Shown: piece by piece, positions 36,240 to 48,525 of the stretch
How the letters are laid out: each line of letters opens with the position of its first letter
How positions within the stretch are numbered: position 1 is the stretch's first letter
Origin: Cryptomeria japonica
Taxonomy: Eukaryota > Streptophyta > Pinopsida > Cupressales > Cupressaceae
Assembly (NCBI RefSeq): GCF_030272615.1
Contig: NC_081414.1
Coordinates: 824,826,396 to 824,890,395 of the forward strand
DNA length: 64,000 nt
Direction of reading: 5' to 3'
The notes under the pieces: model-generated
Seen by the model: only the letters and a program-made list of their open reading frames with translations
Told to the model about the DNA's origin: nothing
Database searches by the model: none
Program-made: the position numbers and the translations under genes

Positions 36240-39200
36240 CTAGTCACCATTCGGTGGGGGTAATTGATTAAAAATAGATTTATACTTAGTACGAGCATCG
36301 TTGAGAGCATTGGTAAGTGCACCCTTGACACTTTCCATTAAACAATTTTGAGCATTAATATCAGCTAACAATAAAATTGAACCATCTAGAGTGCTTCCCT
36401 CTGCTTGTGTGGATAGTTGGGTAGCTCGATTGATCTTCTCTTGTACTGATAACAGATGGGGAATAAACAATGTCTGAAGAGTCATAATATCCATCCTTAT
36501 TTTGTGCTCTTCATTCCTAAGTTCTAACTATTGAGCCATAAAATTTTGTAACTTGGTATAAAAAATTTTAGTAGAATTTGGCTTGGTAGTCAATGTATTT
36601 GAGAGATCGGTAATCTCTTTCTCAATGGCTTTGGTCTTCTACTTGATATCTTTAATAAAGAATGAAAATGTACATAATTTCTGGAATAAATAAATAATGT
36701 GCTTGAGTTGAGGGGACAACTCAACAATGAATCCAACAAGCTTGATTTTACCTATAGCAATGGCTTTTTGCACTTCTTCAATCATTTTGGTAGTTAGCTC
36801 TTTGTCTTTTAATTTGCTAAGGTATTTGGATGCCTCTACTCCCGATGTTTCCAATTGAGTGAGTAGTTCATCCAATTGCATATGGATGGCTGCATCTTTA
36901 CTTACGGTAGCTTCAGGTAGCATGTCTGTCAATAATGCTTTAACCTTCTAAAGTACTCGGTTCTTCTTTTGAATGGCTATCTATTTTTCTTGTTTTGCTT
37001 TGGCTTTGCACAGCTCACCAAATTTAATAAGTGCTTGCCCTTTTAGTTTGGAAATGTCAACATTCGGCAGCACAATAGGCTTTGACAGATCTATCTTGAA
37101 ACCGTGCTTCTTTGCTTTCTTCTCCTTTGATGATGATGCCTTCACCAGTTGAATGAGTACAATGGATTTGGAGGCTTGATCTTCCTTAGTATGTTGTTCG
37201 GTGGGAGCAACACTTTTGTCAGTTTCTATAGCCTCTGTTGGAGCCTTCAGTGATTCCTTGCTTGGGTTCTCAGTGGCAGCAGTTTTAGTGCTTGTAGGAG
37301 CTTGAGAAGTTTTGTCTCCTGTGGCCTGAGGGGTAGATTCACCTTGTGTAGGCTTATGATCCTCTTTGCCTTGTTCTGTGTCCTGAGGTATCTCGGTTGT
37401 CACTTGTTGAGTTACCGGAGGATAGGACTTAACCTGTTCCAAGACTGATTCACTGGTTACCAGTTTGGCATAGGCATTTCCTTCTATCATTTCTTCTTCC
37501 TGTGCCTCAGTGTCCATGACATCCTCATCTTGTTGAATAGTTGAAGCAGGATCTTGCTCGGTAATGTCAACTATTTCTACTTCACCTTGAGTTTCTTCAG
37601 TCTGAATTCTGAAGATTTCTTGCCATTTTTCTTTGGTTTCCTTTTCAACTTCAAGATAAAGTCCATTCATCATTTTCAAGGCTCTATGCTTCACTTGAAA
37701 ATTTGTCTGGTAGTTTTTCAAATGATTTTGAATATCATCTACCGACATGTCTGGAAAGAGATGTACTAAAACTCTTTCTCTTATCTGCTTCTCCGAGTCC
37801 ATAGCATATTTCCATTTGTTGTCAATGTGAGAGTATAATGCATTTGGAAGAAAGTTACTTACTTCCAATGGAACTACTCAGAATTTGAGAAGTGTACATA
37901 CAACTGACTCTTCTATTTGTCTCTTTTCTTCTTCTATCTGGGAGTCATATTTAACATACCTGAATGACCCGAATCCTCCATATTGTTTCAATTTGGCACA
38001 TAAGTTGTCAATACTGTGTACATCTTCCTTTGTACTATTGACAATTTGAAATTTATTTTTGTCTTTAGATTCTGTGTCACTTGACTCCTTATTCAAAATG
38101 AGTCTCCTAGTTGACTTTCTATAAGTCTTTGTAACTTTAGGCAATTCAACATTTTTCTGCCTCTTACGGGGTGACACTGCAAATCAGTTAAGTCTTTTAT
38201 CATTTTAGTGGCTTTTTTGGTAGCCTTTGGTACAACTATGCTCATTTTTACCTTCTCTTTTACCTCTTCATAGGCACCATATCTGATCTCGATTGAGTGC
38301 CTTGGAAGTGTCAGAAAGGCATCTATCTACTATTGAGTGATCTCAAAATCAATCTCATAACCTATAGGCGGTAAGGATTAAGTTCTGGGTTCTACTGCAT
38401 TGACATAACAATAGTCAGTGTCCACTTCAAAACATATAGCATCCTTATATTTCTCCACTAGCTGAGGTGGGATCCTATACCTGTTATGCATCTTTTCCTG
38501 AAACTTATTAAAGTAGTCATCCATTATCTCATTAAAGTTATCACCTAGCTAATTGATAAAGTCACTTATCTGATGGGTGATCGGTCGGTGTAGTTCCCAA
38601 ACAATGTTACCAACTGAGGGAAAGAACTTTTGAAAATAGAAGAACATGCACACTAAGAGTGACCTAAACTTTAGTGTGTTAGTAGAGTTATTCTTCTTAG
38701 GTTTCCTTATTGTGTTGAGATTCTCAAAAAGATTCTTCAACAATACTTCACATAGATCAATTTTCATACCCTTTTTCACAATTTTATAGGCCAAATCCAC
38801 AGCTACACATGGTACACTGTTCTCTCTTGCTGACTGAAAGAAACAATAACTGATGACTCTAAATGCAAACTTTAGTTCTGCATCTATTACATTATTCAAC
38901 TTAAGACCTCTGCAATTAGACTCAACTCCGGTTAAGGTTATCAGTTCCTTCTGTGAAATCATCTTCTGTGCTCGGGCATGGTCGTATATAGGGTATCCGG
39001 TGACTATGTGAATAATCTCCTTGGTGATCTTGAATGGTTGGTCTTCTAACCACATAAAGTCATCATGCACTCTGCTCAAAACAAACTTGACCCATTGGGG
39101 TTTGAAAACTCAGGGATAGGTTAGGGCTTCGGTCAATCCCTTAACCTTGATATGCTAATACTTACTATCCAGGATTCCATCGGTGCAAATTTCATCATAC

Positions 39201-39406
39201 ATGTCCTTAATTTGGGTATGACCTAGGTCTTCTACACGACACTTAGTATAAAATCTGACATCTTCAACCAATAGAACCCTATTTGGAATAAGAGAAAATG
39301 CAGTTTTCTCATCGGGTTCAGATGCCACTTTGGGAGGTAAGGTATACTTCAGTGAGGGCTTCTCAATAGTCTCAACTACAACTAGTTTCTGTAACTTGGG
39401 AGCCAT
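36240..39406 (-). pseudogene. Element C ORF2: long protein of unknown family, nearly complete
   Basis: ATG at 39406 (MAPKLQKLVVV) to a stop at 36240, about 1,050 codons. Phase is constant from 39406 to about 38549 and, after one frameshift near 38200-38540, from 38177 to 36240. Stops interrupt it near 39155, 38549, 37878, 36981, 36639 and 36495. Visible parts are an N-terminal block with VEDLGHTQIKDMY, and a conserved block with DDFMWLEDQPF, SVPCVAVDLAYKI, DLCEVLL and HRPITHQISDF (39070-38550). A Lys-rich linker follows (38177-38030), then an acidic Gln/Glu/Thr/Pro-rich middle (37600-37150). The C-terminus is Leu/Glu/Lys-rich and probably coiled coil (37000-36240). I see no protease, integrase, RT or membrane segment. 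The conserved block recurs in B, G and the 60-kb fragment, so it was once under selection. Function is unknown; a structural or capsid-like role is only a guess. Confidence 0.72.
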
Positions 39407-39926
39407 TTGAAACTTTGGATTTCTACTAATTATATAGCTTAGGGTTTCAACTAACCAGAAAATGCTTTCAACTTAGTAAATAGAATGCAAATATTCACAA
39501 TTGATATTGATCGGTTAACTTGCTTGAAAATGTGTTTTAAGATTGTGTGAAAATACCTTGAATTCGCTGAAATGTTGGATCGCCTTTGATTCGCTTAGCT
39601 CTACTCTTTGAAAAATGGTAAGTGTAAAATGACTGCACAGAGAACTTTAAATACACCCTTTACCTTATTGGGCTTCGTGCAATTAGGTAAGATAAGCATT
39701 AAATGCATTTGATTACTCTTTACCGACTAAATTCCTTATATGCTTTTACTGACTAGACAGGTTTACTGTAATTACCAACTTCACTAGTAAATCGTAGGAT
39801 TAGATACAATTTCAGAAATGTTGATACATCTTAGCTATGCAGATTTTGGAGTTATTTCCATGATTAAAAATAGGAACTGTTAAGATCTAACCTTGTGAGG
39901 ACGCAATCCCTTCATACCTTTATTGA
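39407..39926. other. Spacer between ORF1 and ORF2 of element C
   Basis: About 520 bases without a sustained frame. It may hold the ORF2 leader; I see no splice acceptor strong enough to name. Confidence 0.45.
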
Positions 39927-41275
39927 TTAATTGGAAGTAGATGCACCTAACTCGGTAGGTAAGGTGTTTACTTCATTATTTGATCCATTTTCAATCTTTT
40001 TCCAGATTTTCTGTAATTTTATTCTTATCTCTTTAGTATCTCCTATGGGTTGATCTCTACAATGTTTAGCCAAGTGTCCAACTTTATGACAATGAAAGCA
40101 TGCCATTCCAGGATTTCTCCATGATCTCCGATTGTTCATTCCAAACCTTATCATACAGTTTGCACTTATATGTCCATACCTTCCACAACATTCACACCAT
40201 CTTCTTGTATTGTAATCCCATGGTACTGCAGTATATTGTCGATTGAGATCTGTGTGATTTTGGTAGCTTCTATCATTTTCTCAATGTGGAGACCACATTT
40301 TCTTCTTAAACCATCACTTCTCGGTATTGTGTCCATATCTATTGCAGTTTTTGTAAAATCCCTTGAATTTTGCCTTCTGATCATTGCTGACAAACTTTGT
40401 CCTACATTGTTTAGATGTGTGACCATACTTATTGCAATTGTAACAATAACTATCAGACCTAGTGACATCCAGTAGCTTACCTTTTCTGATTTAGCACATG
40501 TTGGCAGTATGTCCTTTTTTTCCACAGTACTTACAAATAGGCTTGTTATATTTCACCTTATCTTTGTTTCCAACCTTCCGTAATGATTCTCCTTTCTCGG
40601 TGGTGTTGATTCCTTTGTCGGTAGAGTTGTTTCTTTTGTAACCAAGTTCGGTAGATTTGTTGGGTGGTCTTGTGTTTAGTTGCTCATCCAACTATCTTGA
40701 TGCTTCATAACTTTTCTTCAGTGTTTCTTTTGACTTCTTTTCTACTTCAAGTTCATCAGTCAATCTTGATAATTCAAGTTTCAATGCTTGGTTCTCATTT
40801 TCTTTCAGAGTTACTTCATGATGTGCATGACGCAATTGATCAGATAGATTATGCTGAATTCCAGTCATCCTTGTGATTTCATCATCCTTTTTAGATACCA
40901 ATGCTTACAGCTATTATTTTTCTCTTTCTATACCTTTTATGTTATCTTCAGCTATTCTCAATGCATCAAGATTTTCAGTCATCTGTGTGCTGAAATACTC
41001 ATGTTCCCTTCTCATTGCTTTAAGTTGATCATTCAGTGCTTTGTTCTTTTCTTTCAATTCTATAATCATTTCTTCAGACTCTTCTAATATGTTGTTGTCA
41101 GATGATGTCTCAATTTGTTCCACCAACTCTTGTGAGTCTTGTAATCATCAGACAATCTTCTTCTTACTTTCAGCGATTTTTGCATTTGTCTTTGCATTTA
41201 TGCAATCACTTGATTAACATGATCCTATTCTTCTTGGAGATTCACAATCCTGCGTGATTGTTTATAGCCTTCCAT
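39927..41275 (-). pseudogene. Element C ORF1: coiled coil plus five CCHC zinc knuckles
   Basis: The likely ATG at 41275 (MEGYKQSRR) lies about 60 bases inside the LTR. A long Glu/Lys/Leu heptad-like region (41126-40700) predicts coiled coil. LDEQLNTRPPNKSTELGY then precedes five knuckles in one phase: 40535-40494 (CKYCGKKGHTANMC), 40445-40404 (CYNCNKYGHTSKQC), 40355-40314 (first and last Cys lost), 40196-40155 (CECCGRYGHISANC) and 40100-40059 (CFHCHKVGHLAKHC). The tail IKLQKIWKKIE leads to a stop at 39927. A frameshift lies between 41275 and 41126, and stops near 40491 and 40692. The copia Gags here have one knuckle; five recall cellular CNBP-type RNA or single-strand DNA binders. Nucleic-acid binding is expected, packaging role inferred. 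Confidence 0.78.
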
Positions 41276-41323
41276 TGATGAGATCTTTCTCTTTAGGCTA
41301 TAAAACCATTTTCCAAGAGTATT

Positions 41324-41335
41324 GCTCTGATACCA
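41324..41335 (-). other. Element C primer-binding site
   Basis: Minus strand TGGTATCAGAGC, two bases from the LTR, identical to those of copia elements A, D and I. Confidence 0.9.
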
Positions 41336-41337
41336 AT

Positions 41338-42568
41338 TGTTAGGTCCAACAATGAAAGCTAATGTACTGATAGGGGAGAGGTGAATCAGTACTTCAAAAC
41401 TTTTCTTTAAAAACAATCTTACTGATAAACATAAACTGTATATAGTTGATCTCATAATATATAAAGCCAAAACATAATTATAGAAATTACATCCATACAA
41501 ATTTCACTCCATAACACAAAGATTTTAGTTATGCAAAAACTCTTGGTTAGAGAGAAAAACTACGGTGGGGATGGCACCTACAACTTCACTACTGCAATAA
41601 TAAAGGCTGCTCGGTTAGAGGTACATGTTTAACTATTTCAGATAGCTTACCCTGTTAGGAGTATCAAGATCTTTAGATCTACCTTGCTAAAGGATTTACA
41701 AACACTTTCACAAAATGTTGTACCTAGTTACAGGCTTTACAATTTATAGACCTTGTTAGAGTCTTTTACACTGTTAAAGGTTTCTAACACAACTCAAAAT
41801 AATTCAATCAAAATCTTTTACAAAATATCTGCAACTTTACATCCGAAATGTTATCGCACACTCTATGTGCTCAATATGAAATTACCATGCTCATAGCATA
41901 CCTCGGTAATTGATAGATCAACTCGGTGACCTCTTCTGTATTCTCTATCCCTTAAATTGTTTTCTGAAAATCTTCTCGGTGACCTCTAAATACCTCTGTT
42001 CAATCATCACAGCTTATCTTATCATAAGATTTTATCTTCAACTCACCATCATTTTCTCTTCTTTTTAGATACTCAAATCACTCTTTATATAGATCTCTTA
42101 AGGCAGTGATCTTTTTCATGCATCGATTATACAAACATGTTTTATTGAATTAATAAACATAGAAATTATTTCATTGGATAAACTTCCTCAAAATCATACA
42201 AAATCTTCAAGTGCAATTCCCTATGAAATAACGGTTCCCTGTTCTTGAATCTTGTAACACGTTTCCACATATGTGTCTAGGTTCATTGAATCTGGTAACA
42301 TGTTTCCACATATGTGTCCAGGTTCATTGAATCTAGTAACACGTTTCCACTCAGTTCAGATTAACTCGGTGTACCTTCTTTGCTACTTAGTGGACATAGG
42401 AAAGTTACTCGGTAGACAGCTCGGTATATATCATCTCGGTGACTAGCATTTCTTCTGTAATTGACACCCTTAGTGCTTACCGACTGAATCTTTCTATAGT
42501 ATCAACCGACTAGGGTATATAGGATGACTTTGAACATAAAACTAATGACAACTTAGTAAATAGTAACA
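41338..42568 (-). repeat. Element C right (5') LTR
   Basis: Starts TGTTAGGTCCAACAATG and ends AGTAACA. It is intact and serves as reference for the interrupted left LTR. Two-plus copies of the 41-base repeat lie at 42253-42350. Confidence 0.93.
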
Positions 42569-43070
42569 ACAGACATCATTTTAAGGTGAAGGAAGGTTTT
42601 GTAAAAGCATATCATAACTACACCGGTACTGAATCTAGCATATGAAGATGCTATTTTGAGCAGTACATCCTTATTGGATTTAACCATCCAATTGTAGTTA
42701 GTGTGACTCCTATTTTGTGTTTGAGCAGTGAGCTCTAGGCGCTTGGCCTTTCTGCATGTGCAGACCCCATTTGTATACACTTACTATCTGCAGTAGTATC
42801 ATCCGATTGTGCGTAAGGTTTCCCACTGTGGTTTTTCCCCTTACAAGGTTTCCACGTACAAATATTGGTGTTATGTGTTGTGGATGACTTTGTCTTTTTG
42901 TTTCATGCATTAACATTTACCGGTATTGCAAAGTATCTGATAGAACTCTCCACTGGTATAAAAGCTTGTTTCACCGGTATTAAACAGAAAGTTGATTAAG
43001 TTGTTTTTGGTTTGAATTTATTTGATAACTGATTCACCCCCCCCCTCTTAGTTGTCTCTGGGACCTAACA
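42569..43070 (+). repeat. Middle LTR of D-E, second part
   Basis: Continues the LTR broken at 26799 (ACAGACATCATTTTAAGG; LTR D has CAGACATCATTTGAAGG) and ends GGGACCTAACA. The first five bases are the right target duplicate of element C. C-tract at 43033-43050. Confidence 0.9.
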
Positions 43071-43072
43071 AT

Positions 43073-43084
43073 TGGTATCAGAGA
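43073..43084 (+). other. Element E primer-binding site, altered
   Basis: TGGTATCAGAGA; the last base differs from TGGTATCAGAGC in the other copia copies. Confidence 0.85.
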
Positions 43085-43126
43085 AAAGTCCTCTTTTGCA
43101 AATGTTTAACAACTTGAGGAGATCCA

Positions 43127-46100
43127 ATGTCTACTAACTATTTTAGGAAGGACAATCCTAAACTTGATGGAACCAACTATGGCATATGGAAGATCAGAAT
43201 AGAGACTCATCTAAATTGCATTGGAAAAGATATTTGGGATGTTACAAAGAATGGCTATACTGCTCCTACTCAAAGTTAGCCTAATCCACCTAACTTGACT
43301 AAAGTGAGGAAAATGATTGCAAACACTAAATGAAGGAGATTCCATAGTCAAAATTGCAAAGCTTGAAAGCTTCTAGGTCAGGTATGAAAATCTGAAAATA
43401 GAAGATGAAAGGATTTCTGCTTTTATGGAAAGAGTAAATGAAATTGTTTTGGGTATTAAATGTTGTGGAGGAACTAAAAGTGAGGATGAAATTATCTCAA
43501 AATTTTTAAGAGGATTTCCACCGGCATATAAAATGAAGGTTACTGCTATAAATGAATTAAGAACAATGCCTAATACATCAATAACTATAGATACATTGAT
43601 TGGAAAACTTTTAGGTTTTGAAATTGAGGAATTTGGTCCTATTGCTACTATAAAGAAATATTTAGCCTTCAAAGCATCAACATCATCTGCATCATCATTT
43701 GACAAATCTGATTGGAAATCCTTTTATGCAAGAGAACTTGAAGAAAGCAGGAAATAAAATGAAGAACTTGAAGAACTTGAAGTAAGTATGAAGGTAAAGC
43801 ACCCTTTAAATGTTTTAACTATAATAAGACTGGTCATATGGCCTCAAGATGCCTTGATAGACATGCTAGACTAAGAGAAGGAGTTAGAAGAACACACAAG
43901 CCTAACGCTGAATATCAGAGATATAGATTTAAGAAGAATAAAGACAAATCTTGTTATCTTGCTAATGAAGGAGTGACTGATGATTCTGATGAGGATCCGA
44001 TAGACAATGGATGGGTTTTTGTTGCTATAATAGAAAATCAACCGACACCTATAGTCCAACAAGTAGAGTAGGCCTTGGTAGCGAAAATTGAAGTAAAGGA
44101 TGAGTGGATCATTGATTTAGGATGCTCACATCATATGACAAGAGATAAAGGTAAATTCTTGAACTTTCAAGAATACAATGGAGTCTTAGTGAGATTTGGA
44201 GATGAAAAAGCTTGTTTGATCAAAGGTAAGGGTACAATATCTCTTGATGGTAAGCATAACACTGACAATGTTTACTGTGTTGAAGGTTTAAAGCATAATC
44301 TTTTGAGTGTTGGTCAATTAGTTGAGAAAGGATTTCAGTTACAATTCAAAAATGGAAAATGCAAAATCATGAATAGAACTGGTTTGGAAATTGCAACCGG
44401 TAATTAGAGTAGAGGTAATATCTTTCATTTGAATAACAATGAAAAGAAATGCTTGATTGCACATATTGATGAAAGTTGGCTATGGCATAAGAGACTCTGT
44501 CATGTAAACTTTGATTGCATTGTGAAAATCAGTACCACTAAGGTAGTTAGAGATTTACCTAAAATTGTCAAACCTCACAATACAATATGTAAGGAATGTC
44601 AATTTGGAAAACAAGTTACAACTAGTTTCAAAAGTATTCCAGAAAAATCAAATAATGCTCTTGATTTAATTCATACTGATTTATGTGGTTCGGCTAGAAC
44701 TAAAATCTTACAAGGTGATAGATATTTCATGCTAATCATTGATGACTATTATAGAATGTGTTGGGTTACTTTTCTCTAAGAAAAATCAGAAGCACTTGGA
44801 AAGTTCAAACTGTTCAAAGCAATGGTAGAAAATGAAACCGGTAAGAAAATCAAATGTCTAAGATTAGATAAAGGAGGAGAATTAACATCTAAGGAATTTA
44901 ATGCATTTTGTGAAGTAAATGGAATCAGAAGAGAGCTATCAGCACCTCAGACACCACAGCAGAATGGAGTTGTTGAAAGGAAAAACATAACTATCTTGGA
45001 TGCAGCAAGAAGTATGTTACCATAAGCAAACCTACCACATGTATATTGGAGAGAGGGAATAAGTACAACAGTCTATACATTCAACAAAGTTCACATCAAA
45101 GGTGAAAACGGTAAGACCCCTCATGAACTATGGTTTGGTATTACTCGTACTCTTAAATATTTTAGAATTTTTGGAAGTAAATTCTATATTAGAAGAGATG
45201 CGTACATTGGGAAATTTGATCCTAGAAGTGATGAAGGAATATTTCTTGGTTATTCATCTAAGAGTAAAGCATATAGATGTTTTAACAAAAGATTGCAGAA
45301 AATTGTTGAAAGTACAAATGTGAAGATTGATGAACAATTCAAAGGAACTTCAAGGTATATAGATTTTGAACTGGCAATAGAAATTATAACAAATGAACCT
45401 ACATTGAATCCACTAGTACATAATGAAGATCTAGTTACACCGGTATCATTTGAAAATTCCACAGTGATTGAGGAACAACAACAAACAAAGACACCATGGT
45501 ATGTAAGACTAAATCATTCTAAAGATCAGATAATTGGAAACAAGTATAAAGGAGTTATGACAAGAGGAAGATTGGAAAATGAAGAGGTGTGTCTTATTTC
45601 TCAAATTGAACCATCATCAGTTAATGAGGCATGTGAAGATAAATATTGGATTAAAGCTATGGAAGAAGAATTCAAACAAATTGAGAAGAATAACACTTGG
45701 ACATTAGTTCCTCGGCCTAAAGAAAAAAATGTAATTGGAACCAAATGGGTATTTAGAAACAAACTCAATGAAGATGGTAAGGTTATCAGAAATAAAGAAA
45801 GACTAGTGTGTAAGGGATATTCTCAGAAAGAAGGAATTGATTACAATGAGACCTTTGCACTGATAGCCAAAATTGAGGCAGTCAGATTATGTTTGGCTTT
45901 TGCAGCACACAAGAACTACAAAGTATATCAAATGGATATTAAATGTGCATTTTTTAATGAATATCTTGAAGAAGAAGTTTACATTGAACAATCTGATGGA
46001 TTTTCTTTGACAGATAACAAAGATATGGTTTGCAGGTTAAGGAAAGCTTTGTATGGATTGAAGCAAGCTTCAAGAGCTTGGTATGCAAGATTGGATAAGT

Positions 46101-47143
46101 ATCTTTTGAAGATTGTTTTTTCTAAAGGTAATGCTGACAACAACTTATATTATAAAGTGACTAATGATGACATCTTGTTTATAGAAGTTTTTTTTGATGA
46201 TATAATCTTTGGAGGAGAAGATGGATTATGTAAAGAATTTTCTATTGAAATGCAGCAAGAATTTGAAATGTCTATGAGTGGAGAAATAAAATTCTTTTTA
46301 GGATTGCAGATTTCACAGACTGATAAAGGTATATTCTTGAGTCAATCCAAGTACTTAAAGGAGTTATTAAATAAATTTGGGATGGAGAACTTTAAACCGG
46401 TAAGCACACCTATGACTACAAATGACAAACTATCACTAAGGGATGAATCTACACCTATTAATCCAACTAGGTACAAATCTATGATAGGAGGTTTACTGTA
46501 TTTGACACAAACAAAACTTGATATCATGAATGCAGTATGTATTGTTTCAAGATTTTGGAGTAATCCCAGAGAAAATCATGAATCAGCAGTAAAACTGATT
46601 TTTCGGTACTTACAAGGCACTATAAATCTTGGATTATGGTATCCTAGAGATGAAAACTTTGAATTATGTGCATAGACAGATGCAAATTGGGCAGGAGATG
46701 TGTATGATAGAAAAAGCACCACTGGCGGAGCATTCTTTCTTGGAAGCAGACTAGTTTCTTGGTTGAGTAAGAAACAAAGTTGTACATCTTTATCAATAGC
46801 AGAATCAAAATATGTTGCAGCAGCAACTAATTGTACACAAGTACTATGGCTTAAACAAATGTTGAAAGACATAAAGGTAAAATGCAAGGAACCTATAACT
46901 ATCTATTGTGATAACACTACAGAAATTGATATATCTAAGAATCCAGTAGTACATTCTAAAACCAAACATGTTTCCATCAAACTAAATTTTCTAAGGTAAA
47001 ATGTTGAAGCAAAGGAAATAAAACTAGTTTATGTGAATACTAAAGAGAAGATTGCAGATATCTTCACTAAACCTCTGCCTAAGGAGACTTTTGAATATCT
47101 TAGAGACCAGCTTGGGGTCATACCCCCACCAGTAGAGACTTAG
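43127..47143 (+). pseudogene. Copia Gag-Pol polyprotein of element E, inactivated
   Basis: ATG at 43127 (MSTNYFRKD). Gag has lost about 120 bases near 43318 and a second segment near 43780 that held the ALFARKMPKG part. The knuckle reads CFNYNKTGHMASRC (second Cys lost). Protease at about 44110 has DLG in place of DSG. From 43838 to 47143 the phase is constant, with stops near 44071, 44405, 44777, 45023, 46673 and 46997. Integrase (44430-45100), RT (FFDDIIFGG, 46189) and RNase H are otherwise readable to the end PPPVET. The Val-to-Phe change beside the RT DD pair would probably impair catalysis. Confidence 0.92.
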
Positions 47144-47217
47144 GAAGTTGATGTTTGTCATCAACCAATAGAATTAATAGAGAAATCTTTTACTTTACCT
47201 TTGATGAGGAAGCTACT

Positions 47218-47467
47218 TCTCAGGGGGAGTAGTTGGTATTACAAATTGAATGGTATTCTGTATATGAACTTGGCTTGGTAATAACTTTGGCATTTGATTT
47301 CAAAGGGGGAGAGATTGGTATGGAAAAACACAAGGAAACACATGTTACTCTCATGGGGAGGGATTGATTACTTTGGGAGATTGTTGGCTTTCGGTATTTG
47401 ACATTTCTGTTTTGGCACTTTGATGGTTTTTCCATCTTGTGTTGCCATCAATGCCAAAGGGGGAGAT
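47218..47467 (+). other. Multiple polypurine tracts of element E
   Basis: CAGGGGGAGTAG (47221), AAAGGGGGAGAGATT (47303) and AAAGGGGGAGAT next to the LTR (47456-47467). Confidence 0.88.
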
Positions 47468-48525
47468 TGTTGGTATTTTGGTATGGTTTTGTCATTGATG
47501 TCAACACCTACTAAACACTTATCAACTCTGACACTTTGGAGAATCAACAACATTCACCGGCAAGCAAGTGACTTATGCACAGTCACCAGTATCTGGTACA
47601 CTTGCAGGACATAATGATCACTGGCACTTGGAAGGGCATGGAAAACACTTGGTTATGTCGAAGACATCGTGTGGACACCTTGTCTTGGATTTTTTTTATT
47701 GGTATATTCATATTTGCATATTTATTGTTACCGACAAATAGGTCCAGGTTATACACCGACAGGTTTATCTTTTCCAGATTAGCATGTCACGCTATGGAGA
47801 TGACTTATTGTTGTTGTAAATGCATTAAGTTGACATTTTGAATCAGTTATTGCATCGGGCATTAATTTATTTGTAAAATGACTTTATTGTAATATCTTGT
47901 AGAGCCGACCTACTTAAATTTGGTCTTAGGTTAAGATATAAATATAAGATCTTATTTGTAAGATTGAAAAGGGAATGCGAAGAAGATTTGTGTGAAGGTA
48001 TATGCGAGAATAAGCAGAGCTATACACATAGACATTATTTGAAGGTGAAGGAAGGTTTTTTGAAAGCATATCAAAATTACACCGGTACTGAATCCAGCAT
48101 ATGAAGATGCTATTTTGAGAAATACATCCTTATTGTATTTAACCATCCAATTGTAGTCAGTGTGACTCCTATTTTGTGTTTGAGCAGTGAGCTCTAGGCA
48201 ATTGGCCTTTCTACATGTGAAGACCCCATTTGTATACACTTACTATCTGTAGTAGTATGATCTAATTGTGGGTAAGGTTTCCCACCCTGGTTTTTCCCCT
48301 TACAGGTTTTCCACATACAAATATTGGTGTTATGTGTTGTGGATGACTATCTTTTTGTTTCATGCATTAACATTTACCGATATTACAAATTATCTGATAA
48401 AACTGTCCACCGGTATAAAAGACTGTTTCACCTGTATTAAGCAGAAAGTTTATTAAGTTATTTTTGGTTTAAATTTATTTGACAGCTGATTCACCCCCTC
48501 TCTCAGTTGTCTCTAGGACCTAACA
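47468..48525 (+). repeat. Element E 3' LTR
   Basis: Starts TGTTGGTATTTTGG, ends AGGACCTAACA and is followed at once by TGGAG, the TSD shared with the far end of D at 20742-20746. Confidence 0.94.

Larger units (their letters stand above)
26800..42568 (-). mobile_element. Element C: non-autonomous two-ORF LTR retrotransposon
   Basis: The left LTR is 26800-28014 plus 35920-35968, split by copia element I. The right LTR is 41338-42568. Internal sequence 35969-41337 carries PPTs, ORF2, ORF1 and a tRNA-Met PBS on the minus strand. There is no protease, integrase, RT or RNase H. The flanks GCAGA (26794-26798, plus one extra T) and ACAGA (42569-42573) are an imperfect TSD. The uninterrupted host sequence is visible in LTR D at about 21307 (CACACAGACATC). 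It is the best preserved member of a family that includes B, G and the 60-kb fragment. Confidence 0.85.
20747..48525 (+). mobile_element. Tandem copia element D-E (LTR-internal-LTR-internal-LTR)
   Basis: Three homologous LTRs (20747-21806; 26233-26799 plus 42574-43070; 47468-48525) separate two plus-strand Gag-Pol regions. The outermost ends share the perfect TSD TGGAG (20742-20746 and 48526-48530), so the whole unit occupies one insertion site. The middle LTR serves as 3' LTR of D and 5' LTR of E and is split by element C. Unequal recombination between LTRs of sister or allelic copies would make this structure. Each internal region has its own PBS and PPT set. Confidence 0.9.

Noticed and set aside
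20747-48525. D and E as two separate copia insertions
   Set aside because: They share the middle LTR and a single TSD at the outer ends.
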